A stretch of 64,000 nucleotides of DNA from Nocardia coubleae NBRC 108252 (GCF_001612805.1 NZ_BDBD01000001.1:119457-183456), one strand, 5' to 3'. Positions 1 through 10,330 are shown, counted from the stretch's first letter. Translations and numbers: made by a program. The notes: a model not told the origin generated them from the sequence alone.

Positions 1-550
1 CGATGACAACGACCTTCTTACCGGTGTAGTCGAGGTCCTCGGGCCAGTGCTGCGGGTGCACGATCTGTCCCTGGAAGTCGGCCTCGCCGGGGAACTCGGG
101 CCGGTAGCCCTTGTCGTAGTTGTAGTAGCCGCTGGCGCCGACGACGAAGTTCGCGGTCCAGGTCTCGGTCTCACCGGTGGCCTCGATCAGGGCGGTGACG
201 GTCCACTGCGCGGCGTCGCGGTCGAAGGCCAGGTGCACGACCTTGCGGCCGAAGGTGATGTGGTCGGTGACGCCGTATTCCTTGGCGGTGTCCTCGACGT
301 ACTGACGGATGCTCGCGCCGTCGGCCAGCACCTTGGTGCCGATCCAGGGGCGGAAGCCGAAGCCGAAGGTGAGCATGTCGGAGTCGGAGCGGATGCCGGG
401 GTACTTGAACAGGTCCCAGGTGCCACCGATGTTCTCGCGGCGCTCGAGGATCGCGTAGCTGCGTCCGGTCTGCTCGCGAATGAGGTGACAGGCCGTGCCG
501 ATTCCGGACAGGCCAGCGCCGATGATCAGTACGTCGACATGCCGCGTCAT
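1..550 (-). CDS. Flavin-containing monooxygenase / Baeyer-Villiger type, 3' part missing
   Basis: Only the first 183 codons lie in the window; the gene runs off the left edge. The N-terminus has an FAD Rossmann motif GAGLSGIG (residues 11-18), followed by GGTWDLFKYPG (from residue 42), the typical first signature of class B flavin monooxygenases and Baeyer-Villiger enzymes. The visible part ends in KKVVVI, which would begin the second (NADPH) Rossmann motif. The family uses NADPH and O2 to oxygenate ketones, amines or sulfides; the substrate cannot be read here. It starts with ATG and is divergent from ssuD across about 170 bp, so the two may share control. The partial sequence prevents a closer assignment. 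Confidence 0.88.
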   Translation of the reverse strand, partial: MTRHVDVLIIGAGLSGIGTACHLIREQTGRSYAILERRENIGGTWDLFKYPGIRSDSDMLTFGFGFRPWIGTKVLADGASIRQYVEDTAKEYGVTDHITFGRKVVHLAFDRDAAQWTVTALIEATGETETWTANFVVGASGYYNYDKGYRPEFPGEADFQGQIVHPQHWPEDLDYTGKKVVVI

Positions 551-611
551 TGAGGAAACTCGTTTCGTAGGGTCGTCGCCGCCCGGGCACCGTCGCCCGA
601 GCCTGCCACGA

Positions 612-636
612 GGTTACGTGTTTCGCATGGTTACGT
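612..636. promoter_or_regulatory. Direct repeat GGTTACGT x2 between the two monooxygenases
   Basis: Two exact GGTTACGT octamers lie at 612-619 and 629-636, a 17-bp period, in the divergent gap between the flavin monooxygenase and ssuD. The spacing suggests a regulator or promoter element read on one DNA face. The regulator is unknown, and chance cannot be excluded for an 8-bp repeat. Confidence 0.3.
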
Positions 637-720
637 CTAGTTCCGTGCGGCGGGTGGGAGTTGTGCGCACGGTGAGCACAATGCGTGACCTCATCGGATG
701 CGCCGGTCAGCATCGTTGCC

Positions 721-1872
721 ATGAGTAAGCAAGCACTGTCGTTCCACTGGTTCCTGCCCACCTACGGCGATTCGCGGGGGTTGGTCGCGGGCGGGCACGG
801 CAGTTTCATGTCCGGTGACCGGCCGGCCACCCTGCGCTATCTCAATCAGCTCACCGCGGCCGCCGAGGACAACGGATTCGCCGGCGTGCTCACCCCCACC
901 GGGGCTTGGTGCGAGGACGCTTGGCTGACCACCGCGATGCTGGTGCAGACCAGCGAGACGCTCAAATTCCTGGTCGCCCTGCGGCCCGGCCTCGTCAGCC
1001 CCACCCTGGCCGCGCAGATGGCCGCGACCTTCCAGCGCCACTCCGGCGGCCGGTTGCTGCTCAACGTGGTCACCGGCGGTGAACCGAAGGAGCAGCAGGC
1101 CTACGGCGATTTCCTCGACAAGGAGCAGCGGTACGCCCGCACCGGGGAATTCCTGCACATCGTGCGTGAACTCTGGGAGTCGACCGAGCCGTTCACCTAC
1201 ACCGGCGAGCATCTGCGGGTGAACGAGGCGCTGCTCAGCGCGCGACCCGATCCGGTACCGCCGGTGTTCTTCGGTGGGTCGTCGGGTCCGGCGGGCCCGG
1301 TCGCGGCACGCTATGCCGACACCTATCTGACCTGGGGCGAACCACTCGACGCGGTCGCGAAGAAGCTGGACTGGATTCGTGGTCTCGCCGCGCTGGAGGG
1401 CCGGTCGGTCGACTTCGGGTTGCGCGTGCACGTGATCACCCGCGACACCGCCGCCGAGGCGTGGGCCGAGGCCGACCGGCTGCTCTCGGGCATCGCGCCC
1501 GGCGAGATCGAACGGGTGCAGGCGAGCCTGGCCCGCAGCGAGTCCGAGGGGCAGCGGCGGATGGCCCGGCTGCACAACGGACGCACCGACAACCTCGAGA
1601 TCGCCCCGAACCTGTGGGCCGGTGTGGGCCTGGTGCGCGGCGGGGCGGGCACAGCCCTGGTCGGCTCCCACGCGGAGGTGGCCGAGCGGCTGCTCGAGTA
1701 CGCCGCGCTCGGCATCGACCACTTCATCCTCTCCGGTTACCCGCATCTGGAGGAGGCGTACTGGTTCGGTGAGGGTGTGCTGCCGATCCTGGAACGGCAG
1801 GGGGTGTGGCGGCATCCGTCCCGGCCCGCCGCCCCACGGGTCGTCACCCCGTTCACCGCAGCGGCCCAGTGA
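721..1872 (+). CDS. ssuD: FMNH2-dependent alkanesulfonate monooxygenase family protein (SsuD-like)
   Basis: 383 residues, almost the length of E. coli SsuD (381). It is a bacterial-luciferase-like TIM-barrel enzyme that would use reduced FMN and O2 to release sulfite from alkanesulfonates when sulfur is limiting. Family features visible are FHWFLPTYGDSR at the N-terminus, GGRLLLNVVTGGEP in the middle and YPHLEEAYWFGEG near the C-terminus. The ATG at 721 (MSKQALSF) was chosen over an in-frame upstream codon at 685 because it matches the family start. No ssuABC transporter or flavin reductase lies beside it, so it may serve another sulfonate or sulfone, or work with unlinked partners. It is divergent from another monooxygenase. 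Confidence 0.88.
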   Translation: MSKQALSFHWFLPTYGDSRGLVAGGHGSFMSGDRPATLRYLNQLTAAAEDNGFAGVLTPTGAWCEDAWLTTAMLVQTSETLKFLVALRPGLVSPTLAAQMAATFQRHSGGRLLLNVVTGGEPKEQQAYGDFLDKEQRYARTGEFLHIVRELWESTEPFTYTGEHLRVNEALLSARPDPVPPVFFGGSSGPAGPVAARYADTYLTWGEPLDAVAKKLDWIRGLAALEGRSVDFGLRVHVITRDTAAEAWAEADRLLSGIAPGEIERVQASLARSESEGQRRMARLHNGRTDNLEIAPNLWAGVGLVRGGAGTALVGSHAEVAERLLEYAALGIDHFILSGYPHLEEAYWFGEGVLPILERQGVWRHPSRPAAPRVVTPFTAAAQ

Positions 1873-1940
1873 GTCGGCCGGGCGCCTGGATCACCGATTC
1901 CGCCTGACCTACGGCGAAACTCCGTGCCCGGCACCGGGTA

Positions 1941-3871
<1,931 letters not shown>

Positions 3872-4480
3872 GTGACCATCACCGTCGGCTTCGACCTGGA
3901 CATGACGCTCATCGACTCGCGGCCGGGTGTGGCCGTGGCGATCGACACGCTCGCGCAGGAGTTCGACCTGCCGATGATCGGCGCGCGTTTCGCCGAGCAC
4001 CTCGGCCCGCCGCTGGCCACCCTGCTCGGCGACGCGGGCGCACCCGACGACCTAGTCCCGCATCTGGTCACCCGGTACCGCGAGCTGTATCCGGATGTCA
4101 TCGCGAGCATCCCGGCCCTGCCCGGCGCGGGCGACGCGCTCGAAGTCGTTCGGGCGGGCGGCGGGCGAGCCCTAGTCGTCACCGGCAAATACGAACCGCA
4201 CGCCCGTCTACATGTGGAACATCTGGGGTGGGACGTGGACCGGGTGGCGGGAGATCTGTGGTCCACCGGGAAGGCGGCGGTGCTCCGTGCGGAATCGGCG
4301 TCGATCTTCGTCGGCGATCACGCCGGTGACATGCGCGGAGCGAAGGCGGCCGGTGCGTTCGCGGTCGGTGTGACCACCGGCCCCTACGATGCCGACGGAC
4401 TGCGCGCGGCCGGCGCCGATGTCGTGCTCGACGGCCTCACCGGATTCGCCGACTGGCTGGCCGGTCACACCGCCACCTGA
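3872..4480 (+). CDS. HAD-superfamily phosphatase (phosphoglycolate-phosphatase-like)
   Basis: 202 residues, GTG start. Haloacid dehalogenase hydrolase: motif I DLDMT (residues 8-12, aspartate nucleophile and acid/base), motif II in LVVTGKYEP (Thr), the motif III lysine in the WSTGKAAV region, and motif IV VGDHAGDM (metal-binding aspartates). Between motifs I and II sits an alpha-helical cap, as in phosphoglycolate phosphatases and related small-molecule phosphatases. The substrate is not readable. The gene is followed by a methyltransferase 65 bp downstream on the same strand; the two may be co-transcribed. Confidence 0.85.
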   Translation: MTITVGFDLDMTLIDSRPGVAVAIDTLAQEFDLPMIGARFAEHLGPPLATLLGDAGAPDDLVPHLVTRYRELYPDVIASIPALPGAGDALEVVRAGGGRALVVTGKYEPHARLHVEHLGWDVDRVAGDLWSTGKAAVLRAESASIFVGDHAGDMRGAKAAGAFAVGVTTGPYDADGLRAAGADVVLDGLTGFADWLAGHTAT

Positions 4481-4545
4481 TCCGCGAAAACGCCTGTGCG
4501 GTGATCCTTTCGGAACCCTGTGGGCCGCGCGGGCGTTGACCGGTC

Positions 4546-5127
4546 ATGTCGACGGACCCCTACTGGAACCACAACACGCACTACCACCCCTGGCTGCTCG
4601 AACAGGTGCCCGCGCACGCCCGCACCGCCCTCGATATCGGGTGCGGCGACGGCCTGCTCGCCCGCAAACTCGCCACCCGCTGTGATGCGGTGCTCGGCAT
4701 CGACATCGACCCCGAGGTCATCGCGAACGCACCGTCGACACCCCACGTGCACCTGGACAAGGCCGACTTCCGCGACCTCGACGACACCTTCGACATGGTG
4801 ACCGCCGTCGCCACCCTGCACCACGTCCCCGTCCGCGAAGGCATGGCGGCGCTACGCGACCTCGTCGCCCCCGGCGGCACACTCGCGGTGGTCGGGCTCT
4901 GGAAGATGCACCCGCTCACCGACATCGGCTACCTCCCGCTGATACCGGTCGTCTGGGCCACCGACCGTCGCCACCGCCGCGAAGCAGGCGGACCGAACGC
5001 GACGATCCGGGATCCCGAGGAGACGCTCAGCGAAATCCGGCGGGCCGCCGAGGAATTCCTGCCCGGTGCGCAGATCCGCCGCCGCCTGCTGTGGCGATAC
5101 ACGCTGCTGTGGCAACGACCCCGCTGA
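4546..5127 (+). CDS. Class I SAM-dependent methyltransferase
   Basis: 193 residues. The SAM-binding Rossmann motif I reads LDIGCGDG (near residues 29-36); an acidic residue ending strand 2 follows in GIDIDPE, and a motif IV-like stretch FDMVTAVATLHHV is visible. This is the Methyltransf_11/25 pattern of small-molecule methyltransferases. The C-terminal half (LLWRYTLLWQRP at the end) is typical of actinobacterial members with unassigned substrate. The ATG start is within a GC-rich leader with no strong ribosome binding site. No neighbouring biosynthetic gene suggests a substrate. Confidence 0.85.
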   Translation: MSTDPYWNHNTHYHPWLLEQVPAHARTALDIGCGDGLLARKLATRCDAVLGIDIDPEVIANAPSTPHVHLDKADFRDLDDTFDMVTAVATLHHVPVREGMAALRDLVAPGGTLAVVGLWKMHPLTDIGYLPLIPVVWATDRRHRREAGGPNATIRDPEETLSEIRRAAEEFLPGAQIRRRLLWRYTLLWQRPR

Positions 5128-5310
5128 CCCCGCCGATCCCCTCACCGCACACGGTCCGGTAGCCCGCTGTGATCTGAATCGCAGTTGCTCAACTCCCCAC
5201 GGTCGGCGGCGCGAACCCGGTGATACAGTCCGGCCAGTTTTTCGACGGGGAGGGATTCTCATCAGCACAACGCCGACAGTTCTGTGGCGCACCGGTTTCG
5301 GGGTGCCACG

Positions 5311-5751
5311 GTGACCCGGACAAGATGGATCGTGGTCGGCATCCTGGCCTCCGTGGTCGCGGTGATCGTCGCGGTGGTCACGGTCGTCGCGGTGACCGGG
5401 CCGCAGGACCCGCGCGAGTTCGTCGCCGAGAAGTACCAGCGTGCCCGCCAGCTCGACCAGGCCAACGACGGCCTCGCCTTCACCACGGCCGCCGCGCCCG
5501 CCGCGGTCGCGGCCGCCATCGCCAAGGCCACCGAGCCGCGCGACCGCCGCAATACCGGCGACAACCACTATCTGCGGTTCGACAAGGACCTCGTCGCGGT
5601 GTCGCCGCACGCGGGCGGCTCGCTCGTGCTGGTCGACAGCTGGGCCAACGGCACGCGCCGTCATCACTCGCACACCAGCACCTACGGCTGGACCAGCGGT
5701 TCCGCGGCGGGTGACTACCGCGGTGGCGGCAGCGACAGCGGCGGCAAGTAG
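5311..5751 (+). CDS. DUF4247-family membrane-anchored protein
   Basis: About 146 residues: a short basic N-terminus, one hydrophobic segment (roughly residues 6-28), then a small extracytoplasmic domain ending in a Gly/Ser-rich tail. The central part (REFVAEKYQR, HYLRFDKDLVAV) and its place before a DUF350 protein and an aminopropyltransferase match DUF4247 of actinobacteria and firmicutes. Function is unknown. The start is uncertain: the GTG at 5311 gives a compact signal anchor, while a GTG at 5284 would add nine residues; neither has a clear ribosome binding site. Confidence 0.72.
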   Translation: MTRTRWIVVGILASVVAVIVAVVTVVAVTGPQDPREFVAEKYQRARQLDQANDGLAFTTAAAPAAVAAAIAKATEPRDRRNTGDNHYLRFDKDLVAVSPHAGGSLVLVDSWANGTRRHHSHTSTYGWTSGSAAGDYRGGGSDSGGK

Positions 5752-5793
5752 TTCATTCGGGGCATCTCGCCTCACAAGCACAGGAGGACACTC

Positions 5794-6219
5794 ATGCTCG
5801 CCGAACTGGGGGCGGACGCGGGCGCCGCGCTCGCCTATTCCGCGGTGGGAATCGTGTTGATGGCCGTCGGATTCGGGCTCGTCGACCTGCTCACACCCGG
5901 TGATCTGCGCGCTCAGATCTGGATCGAACGCAACCGCAATGCCGCGACCCTGCTCGCCTCGAACCTGTTCGGCACCGGCATCATCGTCGCCACCGCCATC
6001 TGGACCTCCGACGGGGAGATCGTGAAGGCGCTGCTGGCGAGCGCGGTGTACGGCGTGATCGGGCTGGCCGCGATGGCGTTGGCGTTCGTGCTGCTCGACG
6101 CGCTCACCCCCGGTGATTTCCGGACCGTTGTCGCCGATCCCGAACCGCACCCGGCGGTCTGGGTGACGGCATCGGCCCATGTCGCCGTCGCGCTGGTGGT
6201 GGCCGCGGGCCTCACCTGA
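5794..6219 (+). CDS. DUF350 integral membrane protein
   Basis: 141 residues forming four transmembrane helices in two similar halves. Each half carries the same pattern: a hydrophobic helix, then FGLVDLLTPGDL in the first repeat and FVLLDALTPGDF in the second. That internal duplication is diagnostic of the DUF350 (UPF0719) family. A good ribosome binding site (AGGAGG) precedes the ATG. The stop overlaps the start of the aminopropyltransferase (TGATG), so the two are translationally coupled. Function is not established; linkage to DUF4247 and polyamine-synthase-like genes recurs in other bacteria. Confidence 0.85.
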   Translation: MLAELGADAGAALAYSAVGIVLMAVGFGLVDLLTPGDLRAQIWIERNRNAATLLASNLFGTGIIVATAIWTSDGEIVKALLASAVYGVIGLAAMALAFVLLDALTPGDFRTVVADPEPHPAVWVTASAHVAVALVVAAGLT

Positions 6220-7748
6220 TGCCCACCCACCGCCTGGCGCGGGCGGCGCTGCTGGCGACGGTATTCGTCTGCGCCGCCTGCGGTCTGGTGTACGAGCTGT
6301 CGCTGGTGACCCTCGGCAGCTATCTGATCGGTGACACCGCCGCGCAGGCCTCGATCACCCTGAGCGTGATGGTGTGCGCGATGGGAGTCGGTGCGCTCCT
6401 CGCCAAACCGTTGCGCCCGCATGCCGCCGCCGCGTTCGTCGCGGTGGAGCTGGCGCTCGCGGTGATCGGGGGGTTGTCGGTGGCGGCGCTCTACGCCAGC
6501 TACGCCTGGCTCAACGTGTACACCGCCGCGCTCGTCGTGGCGGCGGCGGTGATCGGGATGCTCGTCGGCGCCGAGATCCCGCTGCTGATGGAGCTGTTGC
6601 AGCAGGTGCGCAAGCAGGAGGCCAGCAGCGCGGTGGCCGACCTGTTCGCCGCCGACTATGTCGGTGCGCTGCTGGGTGGCCTGGCGTTCCCGTTCCTGCT
6701 GCTGCCGGTGTTCGGGCAGATCCGCGGCAGCCTCGTGGTGGGTGTGGTGAACGCGATCGCCGGTCTGGCGTTGGCGTTCTTCTTCTTTCGCGACCGGATG
6801 ACCCGCGCCGCCCGGCACACATTGATCGCCACCACCGCCGTCGTCGCCTGCGGCCTGTCGAGCGCCTACCTGTACGCCGACCGTTTCGAGGCCACCGCGC
6901 AGCAGGCACTGTTCGCGCATCCGATCGTGTGGCAGACCCGCACGCCGTATCAGCAGATCGTGCTCACCGAGTCGTTCTCGCCGTTCGCCACCACCGACAC
7001 CCGGCTGTTCCTCAACGGCGGCCTGCAGTTCTCCTCCGTCGACGAGTACCGCTACCACGAGGCGCTGGTGCATCCGGTGCTCGCCGGGTCACGTCGCTCG
7101 GTGCTCGTGCTCGGCGGCGGCGACGGGCTCGCGCTGCGTGAGATCCTGCGCTACCCCGACGTGGAGCGGGTGACGCTGGTCGAGCTCGACCCGGCGATGG
7201 TGGAGCTGGCCCGCACCGACGACCGGCTCACCGAACTGAACCGGCACGCCTTCGACGATCCGCGCGTGCGGGTGGTCAACGCCGACGCCTTCAACTGGTT
7301 GCGCGGTGCGCCAGGGCTTTTCGACGCGGTGATCGTCGACCTGCCCGACCCCGACCAGACCTCGGTCGCCAAGCTGTACTCGCAGGAGTTCTACGCGATG
7401 ACCGCGAACGTCCTGGCGCCCGGCGCCCGCCTGGTGGTGCAGTCCGGTTCCCCGTTCTTCGCGCCACGCTCCTTCTGGACCATCGACGCCACCCTGCGCT
7501 CTGCCGGACTGCACACCACCCCGTTCCACGTGGATGTCCCCAGTTTCGGTGACTGGGGCTTCGTCCTCGCGGCGATGAACGAGTCCCCGACCCCCGCCCT
7601 GCGCTCCCCCACTCCCCTACGCTCCCTGGACGAGACAACCCTCACCGCCGCCACCGTCTTCCCCCCGGACCGCCGCCCGAAAGACCCTCAGGTCTCCACC
7701 CTCATGCACCCGGTGATCCTCGACCTCCAACGCCAGGAATGGCGCTGA
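6219..7748 (+). CDS. speE: Membrane-bound polyamine aminopropyltransferase (spermidine-synthase-like)
   Basis: 509 residues. The first ~215 residues make about seven transmembrane helices; the rest is a spermidine-synthase fold with the nucleotide-binding motif LVLGGGDG and the acidic strand end LVELDP, followed by VIVDLPDPDQ, which holds the aspartates expected near the active site. The soluble family transfers an aminopropyl group from decarboxylated SAM to a diamine; the reaction of the membrane-fused form is less certain. It is coupled to DUF350 upstream by TGATG overlap. No SAM decarboxylase gene is nearby, so the substrate supply, and even polyamine synthesis itself, remains an inference. 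Confidence 0.85.
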   Translation: MPTHRLARAALLATVFVCAACGLVYELSLVTLGSYLIGDTAAQASITLSVMVCAMGVGALLAKPLRPHAAAAFVAVELALAVIGGLSVAALYASYAWLNVYTAALVVAAAVIGMLVGAEIPLLMELLQQVRKQEASSAVADLFAADYVGALLGGLAFPFLLLPVFGQIRGSLVVGVVNAIAGLALAFFFFRDRMTRAARHTLIATTAVVACGLSSAYLYADRFEATAQQALFAHPIVWQTRTPYQQIVLTESFSPFATTDTRLFLNGGLQFSSVDEYRYHEALVHPVLAGSRRSVLVLGGGDGLALREILRYPDVERVTLVELDPAMVELARTDDRLTELNRHAFDDPRVRVVNADAFNWLRGAPGLFDAVIVDLPDPDQTSVAKLYSQEFYAMTANVLAPGARLVVQSGSPFFAPRSFWTIDATLRSAGLHTTPFHVDVPSFGDWGFVLAAMNESPTPALRSPTPLRSLDETTLTAATVFPPDRRPKDPQVSTLMHPVILDLQRQEWR

Positions 7749-7755
7749 ACCCGGT

Positions 7756-8106
7756 TCAACCGCAGGCCAATTGGGTTCCCGTGACGGCCAAGACCAGTAC
7801 CGCCACCGAAGTCGACAGTGCCCGTCCCTGTTGCCGCATACGCCGTCCGAGACGGTTGATCTGGGCACCCGCGCCCGTCGCCACAGCGCGCACCGCAGCA
7901 CCGACACTCAGCGCGGCCGACGCCGGCCCGCGTCGCGCCCGGCGGTACCCCTCGACCAGCGCTACGGACCGCAGACGGCCCCCGAATACGGACGCGGCGT
8001 CCACGCGCCGCGACGCAGATCCCGCGCCTTCTTCGCCACCCGCGCGGCGGCGCCGAGTCCGTCGGAACGCACCGACGAGGGTCAGGATCAGAGCGGTGAT
8101 GAGCAT
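7756..8106 (-). CDS. Small hypothetical membrane protein
   Basis: 116 residues with a hydrophobic N-terminus (ITALILTLVGAF), a long Arg-rich middle and a second hydrophobic segment at the C-terminus (VAVLVLAVTGTQL). I do not recognise a family. In its favour: the ATG at 8106 has a strong GAGAGGAAG ribosome binding site, and the gene begins 16 bp after the stop of the upstream reductase on the same strand, so it is probably the second gene of that operon. It converges on the aminopropyltransferase with a 7-bp gap. Confidence 0.6.
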   Translation of the reverse strand: MLITALILTLVGAFRRTRRRRAGGEEGAGSASRRVDAASVFGGRLRSVALVEGYRRARRGPASAALSVGAAVRAVATGAGAQINRLGRRMRQQGRALSTSVAVLVLAVTGTQLACG

Positions 8107-8122
8107 CGTCTTCCTCTCCCGC

Positions 8123-9190
8123 TCAACGTGTTCCGGCCGGAACGGCGGGTGCTGATCGACGCTTGCCCGGTGCGGTGACGACGCCGAAGGCGATCAGGCT
8201 GTCGGCGGTGTCGCGGACCGTCTGTTCCACCGGGCGCATGGTCCAGCCGAGTTCGCGGCGAGCCTTCTCGGCGCTCACCCGTTCGGCACGGCCGAGGACC
8301 GGCACGGTGAGGCGAACGGTCTTGTCGAAGCGGGCGACGAGGCGGACCAGGGCGTTGGGCAGTACCCGCGTCGGCACGCGGAAGCCCTGGGGGCCGAAGT
8401 CGCGGGCGAGCAGGCCGGCCAGCTCCGCCATCCACAGCGGCTCGCCGCCGCAGATGTACCGGTTGCCCGCCGCCGCAGGGACTTCCATGGCGAGGCGGTG
8501 GGCAATGGCGAGGTCGCGCACGTCGACCGGGGACCAGCCGGTGCGCACCGAACCCGGCACGTCGCGGGCCAGCAGGCGCTGGATCGGTGCGTGCGAGGTG
8601 CTGGTTCGTGGCTCGAGCAGCGGCCCGAGGATCATGCCCGGGTTCAGCACAACCAGTTCGAGATCGCTGGTGTCGCCGAGGGATTCGACGTACTCCCAGG
8701 CGGCGCGTTCGGCGAGGGTCTTGCTCTTCTGGTAGGCGGGAATCCGGTCGACGACCGACCAGTCGTTCTCGGTCCGCACGTCGTCGTTGCCGTGGCCGTA
8801 GGCGACCGCCGCCACCGAGGAGGTGAGCACGACCCGCCGCACCCCGGCCGCGGCCGCCGCACGCAGCACCCGGAGTGTGCCCTGCACGGCGGGCTCGATG
8901 AGGTCGCGCTCGTTCTCCGGCGGACTGTCGGGGAACGGGGAGGCGACGTGCAGCACGGTGTCGCAGCCGGCCACCGCCTCGGCCCACCCGGCATCGTCGT
9001 CGAGCGTCGCGGCGGCGAATTCCAGCTCGCCACCGGTGCGGCGGGCCAGCTCGGTGAGGTGGGCGCGCTTGGCGGTGGCGCCCACATCGCGCACGGTGCC
9101 GCGCACGGCGTATCCGTGCTCGAGCAGTTCGGCGATGCAGTGGCCGGCGACGAAGCCGGTGGCGCCGGTGACGAGAACCCTTGCGGTCAT
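8123..9190 (-). CDS. NAD(P)-dependent extended SDR, dihydroflavonol-reductase-like
   Basis: 355 residues. N-terminal Rossmann motif TGATGFVA (residues 8-15) of extended short-chain dehydrogenases, catalytic Y-x3-K in IPAYQKSKTLAE, and the LTSSVAAV segment supplying the active-site Ser/Thr. The family reduces aldehydes or ketones such as dihydroflavonols and cinnamoyl compounds, or methylglyoxal. The ATG at 9190 was chosen because it puts the nucleotide-binding strand at the N-terminus; a longer frame to 9322 would run through the operators. It is divergent from a TetR gene across a 121-bp gap holding two palindromes, so it is almost certainly that regulator's target. Confidence 0.86.
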   Translation of the reverse strand: MTARVLVTGATGFVAGHCIAELLEHGYAVRGTVRDVGATAKRAHLTELARRTGGELEFAAATLDDDAGWAEAVAGCDTVLHVASPFPDSPPENERDLIEPAVQGTLRVLRAAAAAGVRRVVLTSSVAAVAYGHGNDDVRTENDWSVVDRIPAYQKSKTLAERAAWEYVESLGDTSDLELVVLNPGMILGPLLEPRTSTSHAPIQRLLARDVPGSVRTGWSPVDVRDLAIAHRLAMEVPAAAGNRYICGGEPLWMAELAGLLARDFGPQGFRVPTRVLPNALVRLVARFDKTVRLTVPVLGRAERVSAEKARRELGWTMRPVEQTVRDTADSLIAFGVVTAPGKRRSAPAVPAGTR

Positions 9191-9223
9191 GGTGTTCTTC
9201 CGTTCCCTCGGAGGAGCCCACCC

Positions 9224-9242
9224 ATCTGAGCGGTGCTCAGAT
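9224..9242. promoter_or_regulatory. Palindromic operator 1 (TetR type)
   Basis: ATCTGAGCGGTGCTCAGAT: perfect 8-bp arms around a 3-bp centre, in the divergent gap between the SDR and the TetR gene. The length and form are typical of TetR-family operators. A second, related copy follows one base later. Confidence 0.78.
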
Positions 9243-9243
9243 A

Positions 9244-9262
9244 ATCTAAGCACCGCATAGAT
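9244..9262. promoter_or_regulatory. Palindromic operator 2 (TetR type)
   Basis: ATCTAAGCACCGCATAGAT, sharing the pattern ATCTnAGCnnnGCnnAGAT with operator 1. Its outer arms AATCTA and TAGATT (9243-9263) are exact inverted repeats. The centres of the two sites are 20 bp apart, about two helical turns, so two dimers could bind side by side on the same face. Confidence 0.68.
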
Positions 9263-9311
9263 TTGCTGTCCAGTGCCTATTTTCCCGGGCGCGTCGCCTA
9301 GGCTCGGAGGG

Positions 9312-9926
9312 GTGAAGCGCACCAGTTACCACCACGGCGACCTGCGAGCCACCCTGATGGCGGCCTGCCTGCGCCTGATCGAGAGCGAGGGGCTCGCGGC
9401 GGTGAGCCTGCGCCGGGTCGCGCGCGAGGCCGGGGTGAGCAGCGGCGCGCCCTATCACCACTTCGCCGATCGCGCCGCGCTCCTGTCGGCGCTGTCGGTC
9501 GACGGTTTCCAGCGCCTTGCCGAGGAATTGATCGCCACGCGGGCGCAGGCGAGCAGCCCGCTGGCCGCGCTCACCGAACTCGCCGCCACCTATGTGCGGT
9601 TCTCCCGGGAGAATCCGGCCCTGTTCCGGCTGATGTTCCGGCCCGAATTGTCCCAACCGGACAAGCATCCCGACGCCGCGCACGCCGGTGACACCGCCTT
9701 CGGCGTGCTCGCCGACACCGTCACCGAATGTGTCGCCGCCGGACAGCTTCCCGCGAACCAGGCCGACACGCTGGCCGTGGCGTGGTGGAGTCTCGGCCAC
9801 GGACTGGCCTCGCTGTGGCTCGACGGCCACCTCGAAAAGCGCAGTGAACAGCTGGGAACCAACGCGCCCGACCTCGTCGACGAGATCATGCGCGCCTTCA
9901 CCGCGCTCGTCGCCACACGCACCTGA
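9312..9926 (+). CDS. TetR/AcrR-family transcriptional regulator
   Basis: 204 residues from a GTG start. The N-terminal TetR helix-turn-helix is clear: HHGDLRATLMAACLRLI, then LRRVAREAGVSSGAPYHHFADRAALLSAL, where YHHF is the recognition-helix end. The C-terminal ligand domain carries the RENPALFRLMFRPEL stretch common in the subgroup that controls divergent reductases. It likely represses itself and the SDR at 8123-9190 through the two operators in the gap. The inducer is unknown. An upstream in-frame ATG at 9273 would translate through the promoter region and was not used. Confidence 0.9.
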   Translation: MKRTSYHHGDLRATLMAACLRLIESEGLAAVSLRRVAREAGVSSGAPYHHFADRAALLSALSVDGFQRLAEELIATRAQASSPLAALTELAATYVRFSRENPALFRLMFRPELSQPDKHPDAAHAGDTAFGVLADTVTECVAAGQLPANQADTLAVAWWSLGHGLASLWLDGHLEKRSEQLGTNAPDLVDEIMRAFTALVATRT

Positions 9927-10012
9927 AAATTTTGCGGTGCGGGGTGTGCGAGCGGCCCTAGAGTGGGTAAGGCTGTTCTACCCAGTGCGCCCGAACACGA
10001 GCAGGAGGCCCG

Positions 10013-10330
10013 ATGGCTGAGACTGTGAAACTCGATCCCGCGGTCGAGGCGTTCGTCGACGCGCTCAACGCCCAGGACACCGACCGCTTCTACGGCGTGC
10101 TCGCCGAAGACGCCACCATGTCCGACGACGGCGTGGAACGCAACCTCGCGCAGTGGACCGAGGCCGAGATCTTCAGCGCCAACGGGCATCTGGAGATCGA
10201 CACGGTGGAAGCCGACGGACTCGAGTTCACCGCCGACTACACCAACAGCCGGTGGGGTTCCATGCGCACCACCTGGCGATTCGATGTGCGCAACGGCCTC
10301 ATCAGCCGCTTCGAGACCGGACAGGCGTGA
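10013..10330 (+). CDS. NTF2-like / SnoaL-like small protein
   Basis: 105 residues with the pattern of the nuclear-transport-factor-2-like cone fold: an N-terminal helix ending AFVDALNAQDTDRFYGVLAEDATM and later beta strands ending in WRFDVRNGLISRFETGQA. Members act as polyketide cyclases, isomerases or binding proteins; no catalytic set can be assigned here. A ribosome binding site (AGCAGGAGG) precedes the ATG. Its stop codon overlaps the GTG of the next gene (GTGA), so it is coupled to the phosphodiesterase-like gene. Confidence 0.8.
   Translation: MAETVKLDPAVEAFVDALNAQDTDRFYGVLAEDATMSDDGVERNLAQWTEAEIFSANGHLEIDTVEADGLEFTADYTNSRWGSMRTTWRFDVRNGLISRFETGQA

Noticed and set aside
1873..1940. Terminator between ssuD and rox
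   Set aside because: Complementary GCGCCTG/CAGGCGC stretches exist but are about 50 bases apart, too far for a convincing simple hairpin.
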